64,000 bases of DNA, from NCBI RefSeq assembly GCF_937616625.2, contig NC_065576.1:26458628-26522627 (forward strand), written 5' to 3'. The DNA comes from Mercurialis annua (taxonomy: Eukaryota > Streptophyta > Magnoliopsida > Malpighiales > Euphorbiaceae). Both the position numbers and the translations under genes were made by a program. The notes beneath the pieces were generated by a model. That model saw only the letters and a list, made by a program, of their open reading frames with translations. It searched no databases and was not told the DNA's origin. Shown here piece by piece: positions 1 through 12,712 of the stretch (its first letter is position 1; each line of letters begins with the position of its first letter).

Positions 1-2201
1 CGTTAGGTTATATTACACAAATTGTGAATAAAAAAAACAATTGATTAGTACGTCGCATCTCAAGTCAATTTAACACATCGTTCTGATTACCTAAGAACGG
101 TTAGGTTATATTACGCAAAGTGTACGTGAAAAGTGACGCTAGATTAGTATGTCGCGTCTAAATTCTCTTTAACGCGTTGTTCCGATTACCTAAGTATGGT
201 TAGGTTATTTTACGCAAACTGTGCATGAAAACTGAAACTAGATTAAAATGTCACAGCTCAAGTCTCAATAACGCGTCGTTCCGATCACCTAAGCATGGTT
301 AGGTTATATGCGCAAAGTGTGCCTGAAAAGTGATGCTAGATTTGTATGTCGCGTCTAAATTCTCTTTAACGCATTGTTCCGATTACCGAAGCATGGCTAG
401 GTTATTTTAGGCAAAGTATGCTTGAAAAGTGACGCTAGATTAGTATGTTGCGTGTCAAGTCTCTGTAACGCGTCGTCACGATTACATAAGCATGGTTAGA
501 TTATATTACGCAAAGTGTGCATAAAAAGTGACGCTAGATTAGTATGTCACATCTCAAGTCTCTTTAATGCGTCGTTTAAATTACCTAAGTATGGTTAGGT
601 TATATTACGCAAGGTGTGCATGAAAAGTGACGCTAGATTAGTATATCACGTCTCATGTCTATTTAACTCGTCGTTCCGATTACCTAAGCATGGTTACGTT
701 ATATTACGCAAAGTGTGCGTGAAAAGTGACGCTAGATCAGTATGTCGTGTCACAATTCTCTTTAATGCGTTGTTATGATTACCTAAGCATGGTTAGGTTA
801 TATTACGCCAAGTTTGCGTGAAAAGTGACGTTAGATTAGTTTATCGTGTCTCAAGTTTATTTAACGCATCGTTCAGATTACCTAAGCATGGTTAGGTTAT
901 ATAACGTAAAGTGTGCGTTAAAAGGGACACTAGATTCGTATTACGCGTTTTAAGTATCAATAACGCATGGTTTCGATTACCATGCCTATGTTGCGTCACA
1001 AATCTCTGTAACGCGTCGTTCCGATTACCTAAGCATGGTTAGGTTATATTACGCAACGTGTGCGTGAAAAATGACAATAAATTAGTATGTCGCGTCTCAA
1101 GTCAATTTAATGCGTCGTTCCGATTACTTAGGCATGATTAGGTTATATTACGCAAAGTGTGCGTGAAAAATAATAATAGATTAGTATGTTGCGTATCAAG
1201 TCTATTTAATGCGTCGTTCCGATTACCTAAGCATGGTTAGGTTAGATTACGCGAAGTGTGAATGAAAAGTGGCGCTAGATTAGTATGTCGCGTCTCAAGT
1301 CTCTTTAACGCGTCGTTCCGATTGCTTAAGCATGGTTATGTTATATTACGCGAAGAGTGAATAAAAAGTGACGCTAGGTTAGAATGGCGCGTCTAAAGTC
1401 TCTTTAACGCGTCGTTTCGATTACCATACTTATGTCGCGTCACAAGTCTCTCTAACGCGTCGTTTCAATTACCTAAGCATGGTTAGGTTATATTATGCAA
1501 AATTTGCGTTAAAAAAGACAACTGATTAGTATGTAGCGTCTCAAGCCTATTTAACGCGTCGTTCCGATTACCTAATCATGGTTTAGTTATATTGCAAAAT
1601 GTGCGTGAAAAGTGACGCTAGATTAGTAGGTCGCGTCTCAATTCTCTTTGATGCGTTGTTCCGATTACCTAAACTTGGTTAGGTTATTTTACGCAAAGTG
1701 TGCGTGAAAAGTGACGCTAGATTAGTATTTCGCGTCTCAAGTCTTTGTAACACGTCATTCCTATTACCTTGGCATGGTTAGGCTATATTTCGCAAAGTCT
1801 GCGTGAAAAGTGACTATAAATTAGTATGTCGCGTCTTAAATCTCTTTAATGCGTCGTTCATATTACCTAAGCATTGTTAGGTTATTTTACACAAAGTGTG
1901 CGTGAAAAGTGACACTAGATTAGTATGTCGCGTCTCACGTCTCTTTAACTCGTCGTTTCGATTACCATGCTTATCTCGCGTCACAAGTCTCTATATCGCG
2001 TTGTTCCGATTAACTAAGCATGGTTAGGTTATATTACGAAAAATTTGCGTGAAAAGCGACGATAGATTAGTATGTCGCGTCTCAAGTCTCCTTAACGCGT
2101 CGTTCCGATTACCTAAGCATGGTTAGGATATATCACGCAACTTGTGCGTGAAAAGTGACGCTAGATTAGTGTGTCGTGTCTCAAGTCTCTTTAACGCGTC
2201 G

Positions 2202-2249
2202 TTTTGATTATCATGCATATGTCGCGTCACAACTCGCTCTAACGCGTCG
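2202..2249 (+). repeat. Representative 48-bp short unit with flipped palindrome core
   Basis: From the TTTTGATTA here to the next TTCTGATTA is 48 bp, against 99 bp for a full unit. The stretch between GATTACC and TATGTCGCG is missing, and in its place stands ATGCTTA or a variant (here ATGCATA). That is the reverse complement of part of the TAAGCATGGT segment that follows GATTACC in full units. Well-preserved examples lie near 16,898, 46,499 and 53,456; the 46,499 copy also measures 48 bp. The unit is scattered through most of the array, is usually flanked by full monomers, and appears in mirrored form in the inverted block. One full plus one short unit is 147 bp. Confidence 0.9.
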
Positions 2250-5200
2250 TTCTGATTACCTAAGCTTGGTTAGGTTATATTACGTAAAGTGTGAGTAAAA
2301 AGTGACGCTAGATTGTTGGTCCGATTAACTAAGCATGGGTAGGTTATATTACGCAAAATATGCGTGAAAAGTGATGCTAGATTGGTATGTCGCGTCTCAA
2401 GTCTCTTTAACGTGTCGTTTCGATTACCATGCTTATCTCCCGTCACAAGTCTCTGTAACGCGTCGTTCTCATTACCTAAGCATGGTTAGATTATACTACG
2501 CATAGTGTGCCTGAAAAGTGATGCCAAATAAACGCACAGTGTGCCTGAAAAGTGACGCTAAATAAGTACGTCGCAATTCAAGTCTATCTAACGCTCCGTT
2601 CCAATTTCTAAGCATGGTTAGGTTATATTGCGCAAAGTGTGCGAAAAAAGTGACGCAAGATTAGTATTACGCCTCCGAAGTATATTTAACGCGTCGTTTC
2701 AATTACCATGCTTCTGTCGCATCACAAGTCTCTCTAACGTGTCGTTCTAATTATCTAAGCATGGTTAGGTTATATTACGCCCCATGTGTGTGAAAAATGA
2801 AAATAGATTAGTATGTCGCATCTCAAGTCTATTTAACGTGTTGTTCCAATTATCTAAGCATGGTTAGGTTATATTACGCAAAGTGTGCGTGAAAAATGAC
2901 AATTGATTAGTATGTCACGTATCAAGTCTATCTAACGCGTCGTTCTGATTACCTAAGCATGGTTAAGTTATATTACGCAACGTGTGCGTGAAAAATGAAA
3001 ATAGATTAGTATGTCGCGTCTCAAGTCTATTTAACGCGTCGTTCAGATTACTAAGCATGGTTAGGTTATATTATGCAAAGTGTGCCTATAAAATGACAAT
3101 AGATTAGTACGTCGCGTCTCTAGTCTCTTCAACGCGTTGTTAACGCGTCGTTACGCTTACCTAAGCAAGATTAGATTATATTAAGCAAAGAGTGCCTTAA
3201 ACGTAACAATAGATTAGTATATAGTGTCTCAAGTCTCTTTAATGAGTCGTTTAGATTACGTAAGCATGGTTAGGTTATATTACTCAAAGAGTGTTTGAAA
3301 AGTGACGCTAGATTAGTATGTCGCGTCGCAAGTCTATTTAACACGTCGTTCCGATTAACTAAGCATGGTTAGGTTTATTACGCAAACTGTGCGTGAAAAT
3401 TGACGCTAGATTAGTATGTCACGTCCCAAGCCCCTTTAACGCGTCGTTCTGATTACCTAAGCATGGTTAGGTTATATGACAAAAAGTGTGCGTGAAAAGT
3501 GACGCTAGATTAGTATGTCGCATCTCAAGTCACTTTAACATGTCATTCGATTACCATGCTTATCTCGCGTCAAAAGTCTCTTTAACGCGTCGTTCCGATT
3601 ACCTAAGTATGGTTAGATAATATTACATAACGTGTTCGTGAAAAATGACGCTAGATTAGTATGTCGCGTCTCAAGTCTCTGTAATGCGTCGTTCCTATTT
3701 CCTAAGCATGGTTAGGTGCCTTAAAAGTGTCGCTAGATTAGTATGTCGTGTCTCAAGTCTCTCTAACGCGATGTTCCTATTTCCTAAGCATGGTTAGGTT
3801 ATATTAAGCAAAGTGTGTTTGAAAAATGACAATAGATTAGTATGTTGCGTATCAAGTCTCTCTAATGCGTCGTTCCGATTTCTAAGCATGGTAAGGTTAT
3901 ATTATGCAGAGTGTGCGAACAAATTGACAGTAGATTAGTATTACGCGTCTCAAGTCTCAATAACGCGTGGTTTCGATTACCATGCTTATGTCGCGTCACA
4001 AATCTTTGTAACGCGTTGTTCCGATTACCTAAGCATGGTTAGGTTATGTTACGCAACGTGTGCGTGAAAAATGACCATATATTAGTATTTCGCGTCTCAA
4101 GTCAATTTAATGCGTCGTTCCGATTACCTAAGCATGATTAGGTTATATTATGCAAAGTGTGCGTGAAAAATGACAATAGATTAGTATGTTGCGTATCAAG
4201 TCTATTTAACGCATCGTTCCCATTACCTAAGAATGGTTAGGTTATATTATGCAAAGTGTGCGTGAAAAGTGACGCTAGATTAGTATGTCGCGTTTCAAGT
4301 TTGTTTAACGCGTCGTTCCGATTACCTAAGCATGGATCGGTTATATTACGCAAGCTGTGCGTGAAAGGTGACGCTAGATTAGTATGTCGTGTCTCAAGGC
4401 TCTTTAACGCGTCGTTCCGATTACCTAAGCATGGTTAGGTTATATTACGCAAAAGTGCGTGAAAAGTGACGCTATATTTGTATGTCGTGTCTGAAGTCTC
4501 TTTTACGCGTCTTTTTGATTACCATGCTTATGTCGGTTCACAAGTCTGTCTAACGCGTCGTTCCGATTACCTAAGCATGGTTAGGTTATATCACGCACAG
4601 TGTGCGTGAAAAGTGACACTAGATTAGTATGACGCATCTCAATTCTCTTTAACGCTTTGTTCCGATTAACTAAGCATGGTTATGTTATATTACGAAATGT
4701 GTGCGTGAAAAGTGACGCTAGATTAGTATGTCGTGTCTCAAGTCTCTTTAACGTGTCGTTTAGATTACCATGCTTATCTCGCGTCAGAAGTCTCTTTAAC
4801 GCGTCGTTCCGATTACATAAGTATGGTCAGGTTATATTACGAAAAGTGTTCGTGCAAAGTGATGCTATATTAGTATGTTGTTTCTCAAGCTTCTCTAACG
4901 CGTCGTTCCTATTTCCTAAGCATGGCGAGGTCATATTACGCAAATTGTGCCTGAAATGTGACGCTAGATTAGTATGTCGCGTTTCAAGTCTCTTTAACGC
5001 GTCGTTTCGATTACCATGCATATATCGCGTCACAAGTCTCTCTAACATGTCTTTCCAATTACATAAGCATAATTAAGTTATACTACACAAAGTGTGTGTG
5101 AAAAGTAACAATAGAGTAGTATGTCGCCTCTAAAGTCTCTTTAACGAGTCGTTCCGATTACCTAAGCATGGTTAGGTTATATTACGCAAAAGTGCGTGAA

Positions 5201-5254
5201 AAATGACGCTAAATTCGTATGTCGCGTCTCAAGTCTCTTTAACACGTCATTTCG

Positions 5255-5345
5255 ATTACCATGCTTATGTCGTGTCAAAAGTATCTTTAACGCGTCATTT
5301 CGATTACCATGCTTATGTTAGGATGTCGAAGCGTGCGTGAAAAGT
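5255..5345 (+). repeat. Two adjacent short units with a scrambled end next to the inversion breakpoint
   Basis: Two flipped short units follow one another directly (GATTACCATGCTTATG at about 5,264 and again at about 5,307), which is unusual because short units are normally separated by full ones. The second does not continue in the usual way: it runs into TTAGGATGTCGAAG before rejoining a full monomer at GCGTGCGTGAAAAGTGG. The site is about 60-150 bp upstream of the orientation switch, so it may be part of the same rearrangement. That link is inference. Confidence 0.75.
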
Positions 5346-5395
5346 GGAGCTAGATTAGTATGTTGCGTCTCAACTCTCTTTAACGCGTCGTTTTG

Positions 5396-5412
5396 ATGAC
5401 CTAAATCTAACA
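5396..5412. other. Inversion breakpoint 1 (forward to reverse monomers)
   Basis: A forward monomer runs to GATGACCTAA at about 5,394-5,403. The next bases, ATCTAACATCAC, belong to a reverse-complement monomer entered in its middle, where the usual text is CTAATCTAGCGTCAC. From here the landmark order is mirrored, with CACGCACACTTTGCG followed by AATATAACCTAACC. CTAA is shared by both partners and may be microhomology. No foreign sequence sits at the join. Confidence 0.93.
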
Positions 5413-8400
5413 TCACATTTCACGCACACTTTGCGTAATATAACCTAACCATGCTTAAGTTATCGGGACGACGTGTCAAAGAGACTTGAGGCACGACATA
5501 CTAATCTAGCGTCACTTTTCACGCACACTTTGCGTAAAATAACATTACCATGCTTGGGTAATCAGAATGACGCGTTAAAGATACCTGAGACGCGACATAC
5601 TAATCTAGCGTCACTTTTCATGCACAATTTGCGTAAAATAGCCTAACCATGCTTAGGTAATCAGAACGAGTTAAAGAGACTTGTGACGTGACATACTAAT
5701 CTAGCGGCACTTTTAACGCACACTTTGAGTAATATTAGCCTAACCATGCTTAGGTAATCGGAATGACGCGTTTAAGAGACTTGAGACGCGACTTACTAAC
5801 CTAGTGTCACTTTTCACGCACTATTTGCGTACTATAACCTAGCCATGCTTAGGTAATTGGAACTACACGTCAGAGAGACTTGTGACGCAACATACTAATC
5901 TAGCGTCAATTTTCACGCACACTTTGTGTAATGTAGCCTAACCATGCTTAGGCAATCGGAACGACGCATTAGAGAGACTTTTGACATGACATAAGCATGG
6001 TAATCGAAATGACGTGTTAAAGAGACTTGAGACGCGCCTTACTAATCTAGAGACTTAAGACGCGCCTTACTAATCTAGCGTAATATAACATAACCATGCT
6101 TAGATAATCGGAACGATGCGTTAAAGAGACTTGAGATACGACATACTAATATAGAGTCACTTTTCAGGCACATATTGCGTAATATAACCTAACCATGCTT
6201 AGGTAGTCGGAACGACGCGTTAAAGGGAATTGAGACGCGACATACTGGTCTATCGTCAGTTTTCACGCACACTTTGCTTAATAAAACCTAACCATCCGTA
6301 GGTAATCAGAATGACGCATTAAAGAGACTAGAGATGTGACATACTAATCTAGTGTCACTTTTCATGCACACTTTGCGTAATATAACGTAACCATGCTTAG
6401 GTAATCAGAATGACGCGTTAGAGAGACTTGTGACGTGACATAAGCACGGTAATCAAAACGACGCCTTAAAGAGACATGAGACGTGCAATACTAATCTAGA
6501 GTCACTTTTGCGCACACTTCGCGTACTATAACCGAACCATGCTTAGTTAATCGGAACGACACGTTAAAGAGACTTGAGATGCGACATACTAATCTAGCGT
6601 CACTTTTCACGCACACTTTGCATCATATAACCTAACCATGCTTAGGTAATCAAAACGACGCGTTAAAGAGACTTGAGATGGGACATACTAATCTAGCGAC
6701 ACTTTTCACGCACAATTTGGGTAATATAACCTAACCATGCTTAGGTAATCGGAATAACACGTTAAAAAGACTTGAGAGGCGATTTACTAACCTAGTGTCA
6801 CTTTTCACGTACTATTTGCGTAATATAACCTAACCATGCTAAGGTAATTGGAACTACACGTTAGAGAGACTTGTGACGCGACATACTAATCTAGCGTCAC
6901 TTTTCACGCACACTTTCTGTAATATATCCTAACCATGCTTAGATAGTAAAAACGACGCGTTAGAGACACTTGTGATGCGACATACGCATGCTAATCAAAA
7001 CGACGGGTTAAAGAGACTTGAGACGCGACATAGTAATCTAGCGTCACTTTTCACGCACACTTTGCTTAATATACCCGAACCATACATATGTAATTGGAAA
7101 GACGCATTAAAGAGACTGGAGACGCGACATACTAATCTAGCGTCAGTTTTCACGAATACTTTGCGTAATATAATCTAACCATGCTTAGGTAATCGGAACG
7201 ACGCGCTATAGAGACTTGTGATGCGACATAGAGACATGAGACGCGCCATACTAATCTAGCGTCAGTTTTTATGCACACTTTGCGTAATATAACCTAACCA
7301 TGTTTAGGTAATTGGAACGATGCGTTAAAGAAACTTTTGACGCGACATAAGCATGGTAATCGAAATGACGCGTTAAAGAGACATGAGACGCGCCATACTA
7401 ATCTAGCGTCAGTTCTTATGCACACTTTGTGTAATATAACCTAACCATGCTTAGGTAATCGGAACGACACGTTAGAGAGACTTGTGACGCAACATACTAA
7501 TCTAGCGTCACTTTTCATGCACACTTAGTGTATCATACTTACGTAATCGGAACGACGCGTTAAAGAGACTTGAGACGCGACATTAAATCTAGCGTCACTT
7601 TTCACTCACAGTCTCCATAATATAACCTAACCATGCTTAGGTAATTGGAACGACGCATAAAAGAGACTTGCGACGCGACATACTAATCTAGCATCGCTTT
7701 TCACCCACACTTTGCATAATATAACCAAACCATGCTAAGGTTATCGGAACGACGCGTTAAAGAAACTTGAGACGCGACATACTAATCTAGCGTCACTTTT
7801 CACGCACACTTTGCATGATATAACCTAACCATGCTTAGGTAAGAAGAACGACGCGTTAGAGACACTTACGACGCGATTTAAGCATGCTAATCGAAACGAC
7901 ATAGTAATAGACTTGAGACGCGACATAGTAATCTAGCGTCACTTTTCATGCACAATTTTCTTAATATAACCTAACCATACATAGGTAATTGGAAAGACGC
8001 ATTAAAGAGACTTGAGATGCACCATACTAATCTAACGTCACTTTTCACGCACACTTTGCGTAAAATAACCTAACCATGCTTGGGTAATAAAACGACGCGT
8101 TAAAGATACTTGAGACACGACATACTAATATAGCATCTTTTTTCACGCACTATTTGCATAATATAACCTAACCATGCTCAGGTAATTGGAACGATATGTT
8201 AAAGAGACTTGTGACGCGACATACTAATCTAGCGGCACTTTTAACGCGCACGTTGCATAAAATAACCTAACCATGCTTAGTTAATCGAAACGACGAGTTA
8301 AACAAACTTGAGACACAGCATACTAATCTATTGTCACTTTTCACGCACACTTTTAAACTAACCATGCTTAGGTAATAAGAACAACGCATTAGAGACACTT

Positions 8401-9004
8401 GGAACGCGACATAAGCATGCTAATCGAAACGACGGGTTAAAGAGACTTGAGAGGCGACATAGTAATCTAGCGTCACTTTGAACGCACACTTTCCTTAATA
8501 TAACCTAACCTTACATTGGTAATTGGAAAGAAGCTTTAAAGAGACTAGAGACGCGACATACTAATCTAGCGTCATTTTTCACGAATACTTTGCGTAATAT
8601 AACCTAACCATTTTTAGGTAATCGGAACGACGCATTAGAGAGACTTCTGAAGCGACATACTAATCTAGCGTCACTTTTTAATCACATATTGCGTAATATA
8701 ACCTAACCATGCTTGGGTAATTGGAATGACGCATTAGAGATACTTTTGACGCGACATAAGCATGGTAATTGAAACGACGCGTTAAAGAGACTTAAGACGC
8801 GCCATACTAATCTAGCGTCACTTTTTACGCACACTTTGCGTAATATAATGTAACCATGCTTAGGTAATCAGAACAACGCGTTAATGAGACTTCAGATGCG
8901 ACATACTAATCTAGCGTCACTTTTCACCCACACTTTGCGTAATATAACCTAACCATGCTTAGGTAATCGGAACGACGCGTTAAAGAGACTTGAGATGCGA
9001 CGAA

Positions 9005-10055
9005 CCAATCTAGCAACAATTTTCACGCACACTTTGCGTAATACTACCTAACCATGCTTAGGTTATCGGAACGACGTGTTAAAGAGACTTGAGACACGAC
9101 ATACTAATCTAGCGTCACTTTTCACGCACACTTTGTGTAAAATCACCTAACCATGCTTGGGTAATCAGAACGACGCATTAAAGAGACATGAGACGCGACA
9201 TACTAATCTAGCGTCACTTTTCATGCACAATTTGCGTAAAATAGCCTAACCATGCTTAGGTAATCGGAACGAGTTAAAGAGACTTGTGACGTGACATACT
9301 AATCCAGCGGCACTTTTAACGCACACTTTGCGTAATATAACCTAACCATGCTTAGGTAATCGGAATGACGCGTTAAAAATACTTGAGAGGCGACTTACTA
9401 ACTTAGTGTCACTTTTCACGTACTATTTGCGTAATATAACCTAACCATGCTAAGGTAATTGGAACTACACGTTAGAGAGACTTGTGACGCAACCTACTAA
9501 TCTGGCGTCACTTTTCACACACACTTTCTGTTATATAACCTAACCATGCTTGGGTAATCGGAACGATGAGTTAGAGAGACTTGTGACACGACATAAGGAT
9601 GGTAATCAAAACGACGGGTAAAAGAGACTTAAGATGCGCCTTACTAATCTAGCGTAATATAACATAAGCATGCTTAGATAATCGGAACGACGCGTTAATG
9701 AGACTTGAGAGGGCGACATACTAATCTAGCGTCACTTTTCACGCCACTTTGCGTAATATAACCTAACCATGCTTAGGTAATCAGAACGACGCGTTAAAGG
9801 GAATTGAGACGCGACATACTAATCTTGCGTCAGTTTTCACGCACACTTTGCTTAATAAAACCTAACCATCCGTAGGTAACCAGAACGACGCGTTACAGAG
9901 ACTGGAGATGTGACATACTAATCTAGCGTCACTTTTCATGCACACTTTGCGTAATATAACCTAACCATGCTTAGGTAATCGTACAGACGCGTTAGAGAGA
10001 CTTGTGACGCGACACAAGGATGGTAATCAAAACGACGCCTTAAAGAGTCTTGACA
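9005..10055 (-). repeat. Higher-order duplicate of 5,404-6,480 inside the inverted block (offset about 3.57-3.60 kb)
   Basis: Rare variants recur in the same order at a nearly constant distance. GCCTAACC followed by the truncated GAACGAGTTAAAG is at 5,641 and 9,244. GCGCCTTACTAATCTAGCG running straight into TAATATAACATAA is at 6,062 and 9,636. The unusual CCATCCGTAGG is at 6,292 and 9,866. AAAACGACGCCTTAAAGAG is at 6,455 and 10,029. The last three pairs share the same offset of 3,574 bp. Collinearity fades after about 10,055. Confidence 0.85.
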
Positions 10056-11650
10056 CGCGACATGCTAATCAGGCATCACTTTTTACGCACACGTTCTGTA
10101 ATATAACATAACCATGCTTAGATAATCGGAACGACGCATTAAAAAAAAATTAGAGGCGACATACTAATAGGGCGTCACTTTTCACGCACACTTTGCGTAA
10201 TATCAGTTTCCACGCACACTTTGCGTAATATAACGTTACCATGCTTAGGTAATCGAAACGACGTATTAAGGAGACTTGAGACGCGACACACTAATCTAGC
10301 GTCACTTTTCACGCACACTTAGAGTAATATAAGGTAATCATGCATAGGTAATCAGAACGACCCGTTAGAGAGAATTCTGATGCGACATACTTATCTAGCG
10401 TCACTTTTCACGCACACTTTGCGTAATATACCCTAACCATGCTTAGGTAATCGGAACGTCGCGCTAAAGAGACTTGAGACGTGACTTACTAATCTAGCAT
10501 CAGTTTTCACGCACACTTTGCATAATATAACCTAACCATACTTAGGTAATCAGAACGACGCGTTAGAGAGGCTTGAGACGTACGCATGGTAGTCGAAACG
10601 ACCCGTTAAAGATTGAGACGCCCATACTAATCTAGCGTCACTTTTAACGCACACTTTGCGTAATATAAACTAACCATGGTTAGATAATCAGAACAACGCG
10701 TTAAAGAGACTTTAGACGCGACATACTAATCTAGTGTCACTTCTCAAGCACACTTTGCGAAATATAACCTAACCATGCTTTGTTAATTGAAACGACGCCT
10801 TAAAGAGACTTGAGATGCGACATACTAATCTAGCGTCACATTTCAGGCACACTTTGGGCAATATAACCTAACCATGCTAAGGTAATCGGAACAATGCGTT
10901 AAAGAGACTTGAGACACGACACACTAGTCTAGCGTCACTTTTCACGCACACTTTGCGTAAAATAACCTAACCATGCTTAGGTAATCGGAACGACGCGTTA
11001 AAGAGACTTAGGTCGCAACATACTAATCAATTGTCACTTTTCACGCACACTTTGCGTAATATAACCAAACCATACATAGGTAATTAGAAAGACGCTTTAA
11101 AGAGACTAGAGACGCGACATCTAGCGTCACTTTTCACGTATACTTTACGTAATATAACCTAACCATGCATAGGTAATCGGAACGACGCATTAGAGATACT
11201 TTTGACGCGGCATAGGCATGGTAATCGAAACGACGCAATAAAGAGACTTGAGACGCGCCATACTAATCTAGCGTCACTTTTGACACAACTTTGCGTAATA
11301 TAACCTAACCATGCTTAGGTAATCAGAACGACGCGTTAAAGAGACTTGAGAAGCGACATACTAATCTAGTGTCACTTTTCACGCACACTTTGCGTAGTAT
11401 AATCTAACCATGCTTAGGTAATCAGAACGACGCGTTAAAGACACTTGAGACGCGACATACTAACATCACTTTTCACGCACACTTTGCATAAAATAACCTA
11501 ACCATGCTTGGGTAATCAGAACGTCGCGTTAAAGAGACTTGAGAATCTAGCGTCACTTTTCATGGACAATTTGCGTAATATAACCTAACCATGCTTAGGT
11601 AATAGGAGCGACGCATTAAAGAGACTTGTGACGCGACATACTGATCTAGC

Positions 11651-11950
11651 GCCACTTTTAATGCACATTTTGCGTAATATAGCCTTAACCATGCTTAGGT
11701 AATCGGAACGACGCGTTAAAGAGGCTTGAGACGCGACTTACTAACCTTGCGCCACTTTTAATGCACACTTTGTGTAATATAACCTTAACCATGCTTAGGT
11801 AATCGGAACGACGCGTTAAAGAGACTTGTGACGCGACTTACTAACCTAGCGCCACTTTTAATGCACACTTTGCGTAATATAACCTTAACCATGCTTAGGT
11901 AATCGGAACAACGCTTTAGAGAGGCTTGTGCGCGACATAAGGTTGGTAAT
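11651..11950 (-). repeat. Three successive near-identical 100-bp monomers
   Basis: GCCACTTTTAATGCACA starts at 11,651, 11,751 and 11,851, an exact 100-bp period. All three carry a one-base insertion (CCTTAACC instead of CCTAACC) and the variant GCGCCAC for GCGTCAC. These shared private changes make them much closer to each other than to most neighbours, the mark of a recent single-monomer amplification. Confidence 0.88.
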
Positions 11951-12700
11951 CAAAACGACGCGTTAAAGAAACTTAAGACACACCTCACTAATCTAGTCAC
12001 TTTTTACGCACACTTCGCGTAATATATCATAACCATTCTTAGGTAATAGGAACGATTTGTTAAAGAGACTTGTGATGTGACATACTAATCTAGCGTCCTT
12101 TTTAACGCACACTTTGTGTAATATAACCTAACCATGCTTTGGTAATCGGAACGACGCGTTAAAGAGAATTGTGACACGACATACTAATCCAGCGTTACTT
12201 TTCAGGCATATTTTGCGTAATATAACCTAAACATAAGGGTAATAAGAGCGACGTGTTAAAGAGATTTGTGACGCGACATACTAATCTAGCGTCACTTTTC
12301 ACACACACTTTGTGTAATATAACCTAACCATGATTAGGTAATCGAAATGACGAGTTCGAGAGACTTGAAACGCGTTAAAGAGACTTGAGACACGTCATAC
12401 TAATTTAGTGTCACTTTTTACGCACACTTTGCGTAATATAACCAAACCATGCTTAGGTAATTAGAACGACGCGTTAAAGAGAGTTTAGACGCGACATACT
12501 AATCGAGCTCCACTTTTCACGCACACTTCGACATCCAAACCTAGCGTCACTTTTCACGCACACTTTGCGTAGAATAACCTAACCATGGTTAGGTAATTGG
12601 AACGACGAGTTAAAGAGAGTTGAGACGTGACATATTAATATAGCGTCACTTTTCATGCACACTTTGCGTAATATAACCTAAGCATGCATAGTTAATCAGA

Positions 12701-12712
12701 ACAACGCTCGAT
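12701..12712. other. Inversion breakpoint 2 (reverse back to forward monomers)
   Basis: A reverse monomer runs through GTTAATCAGAACAACGC and then changes to TCGATTATTCTGTCGC, a variant of the forward CTAGATTAGTATGTCGC. Both partners carry an ACGC at the join (ACGACGCG in the reverse monomer, TGACGCTAG in the forward one), which may be microhomology. Downstream everything is forward again. No foreign sequence lies at the join. Confidence 0.92.

Larger units (their letters stand above)
1..5403 (+). repeat. Satellite array, forward block 1 (99-bp monomers with interspersed 48-bp units)
   Basis: Tandem copies of a roughly 99-bp monomer run without a break from the window edge to the first inversion breakpoint. 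Recurrent landmarks are GGTTAGGTTATATTACGC, GTGACGCTAGATTAG, TAACGCGTCGTTC and GATTACCTAAGC. Short 48-bp units, marked by a flipped CCATGC or similar after GATTA, occur near 981, 1,434, 1,966, 2,211, 2,427, 2,706, 3,556, 3,988, 4,528, 4,768, 5,015, 5,268 and 5,308. The copies are fairly diverged from one another. About 541-3,440 is collinear with 17.2-20.08 kb, and about 3,450-5,000 resembles the units at 31.2-36.5 kb. No gene is seen; the open frames at 4,256-4,438, 4,657-5,076 and, on the minus strand, 4,827-5,048 are satellite translations. Confidence 0.98.
5404..12705 (-). repeat. Satellite array, inverted block (about 7.3 kb)
   Basis: This is the same monomer read on the minus strand. 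Landmarks are CACGCACACTTTGCG, AATATAACCTAACC, ATGCTTAGGTAATCGGAAC and TTAAAGAGACTTGAGACGCG, each recurring about every 99 bp. Mirrored short units, recognised as CATAAGCATGGTAATCG or close variants, occur near 5,990, 6,440, 6,985, 7,350, 7,880, 8,415, 8,760, 9,590, 10,015, 10,575, 11,215 and 11,940. Both full and short units are therefore inverted together. The open frame at 6,972-7,178 is a satellite translation. No gene is seen. Confidence 0.97.

Noticed and set aside
4657..5076. 139-codon forward open frame
   Set aside because: It is four satellite units read in one frame, with the usual in-frame TAG lost by mutation. It overlaps a minus-strand frame of the same origin and has no gene-like features.
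10141..10160. A-rich run as a retroelement poly(A) tail
   Set aside because: It is a short run of A expanding the monomer's own TTAAAGAGA text; no retroelement sequence adjoins it.
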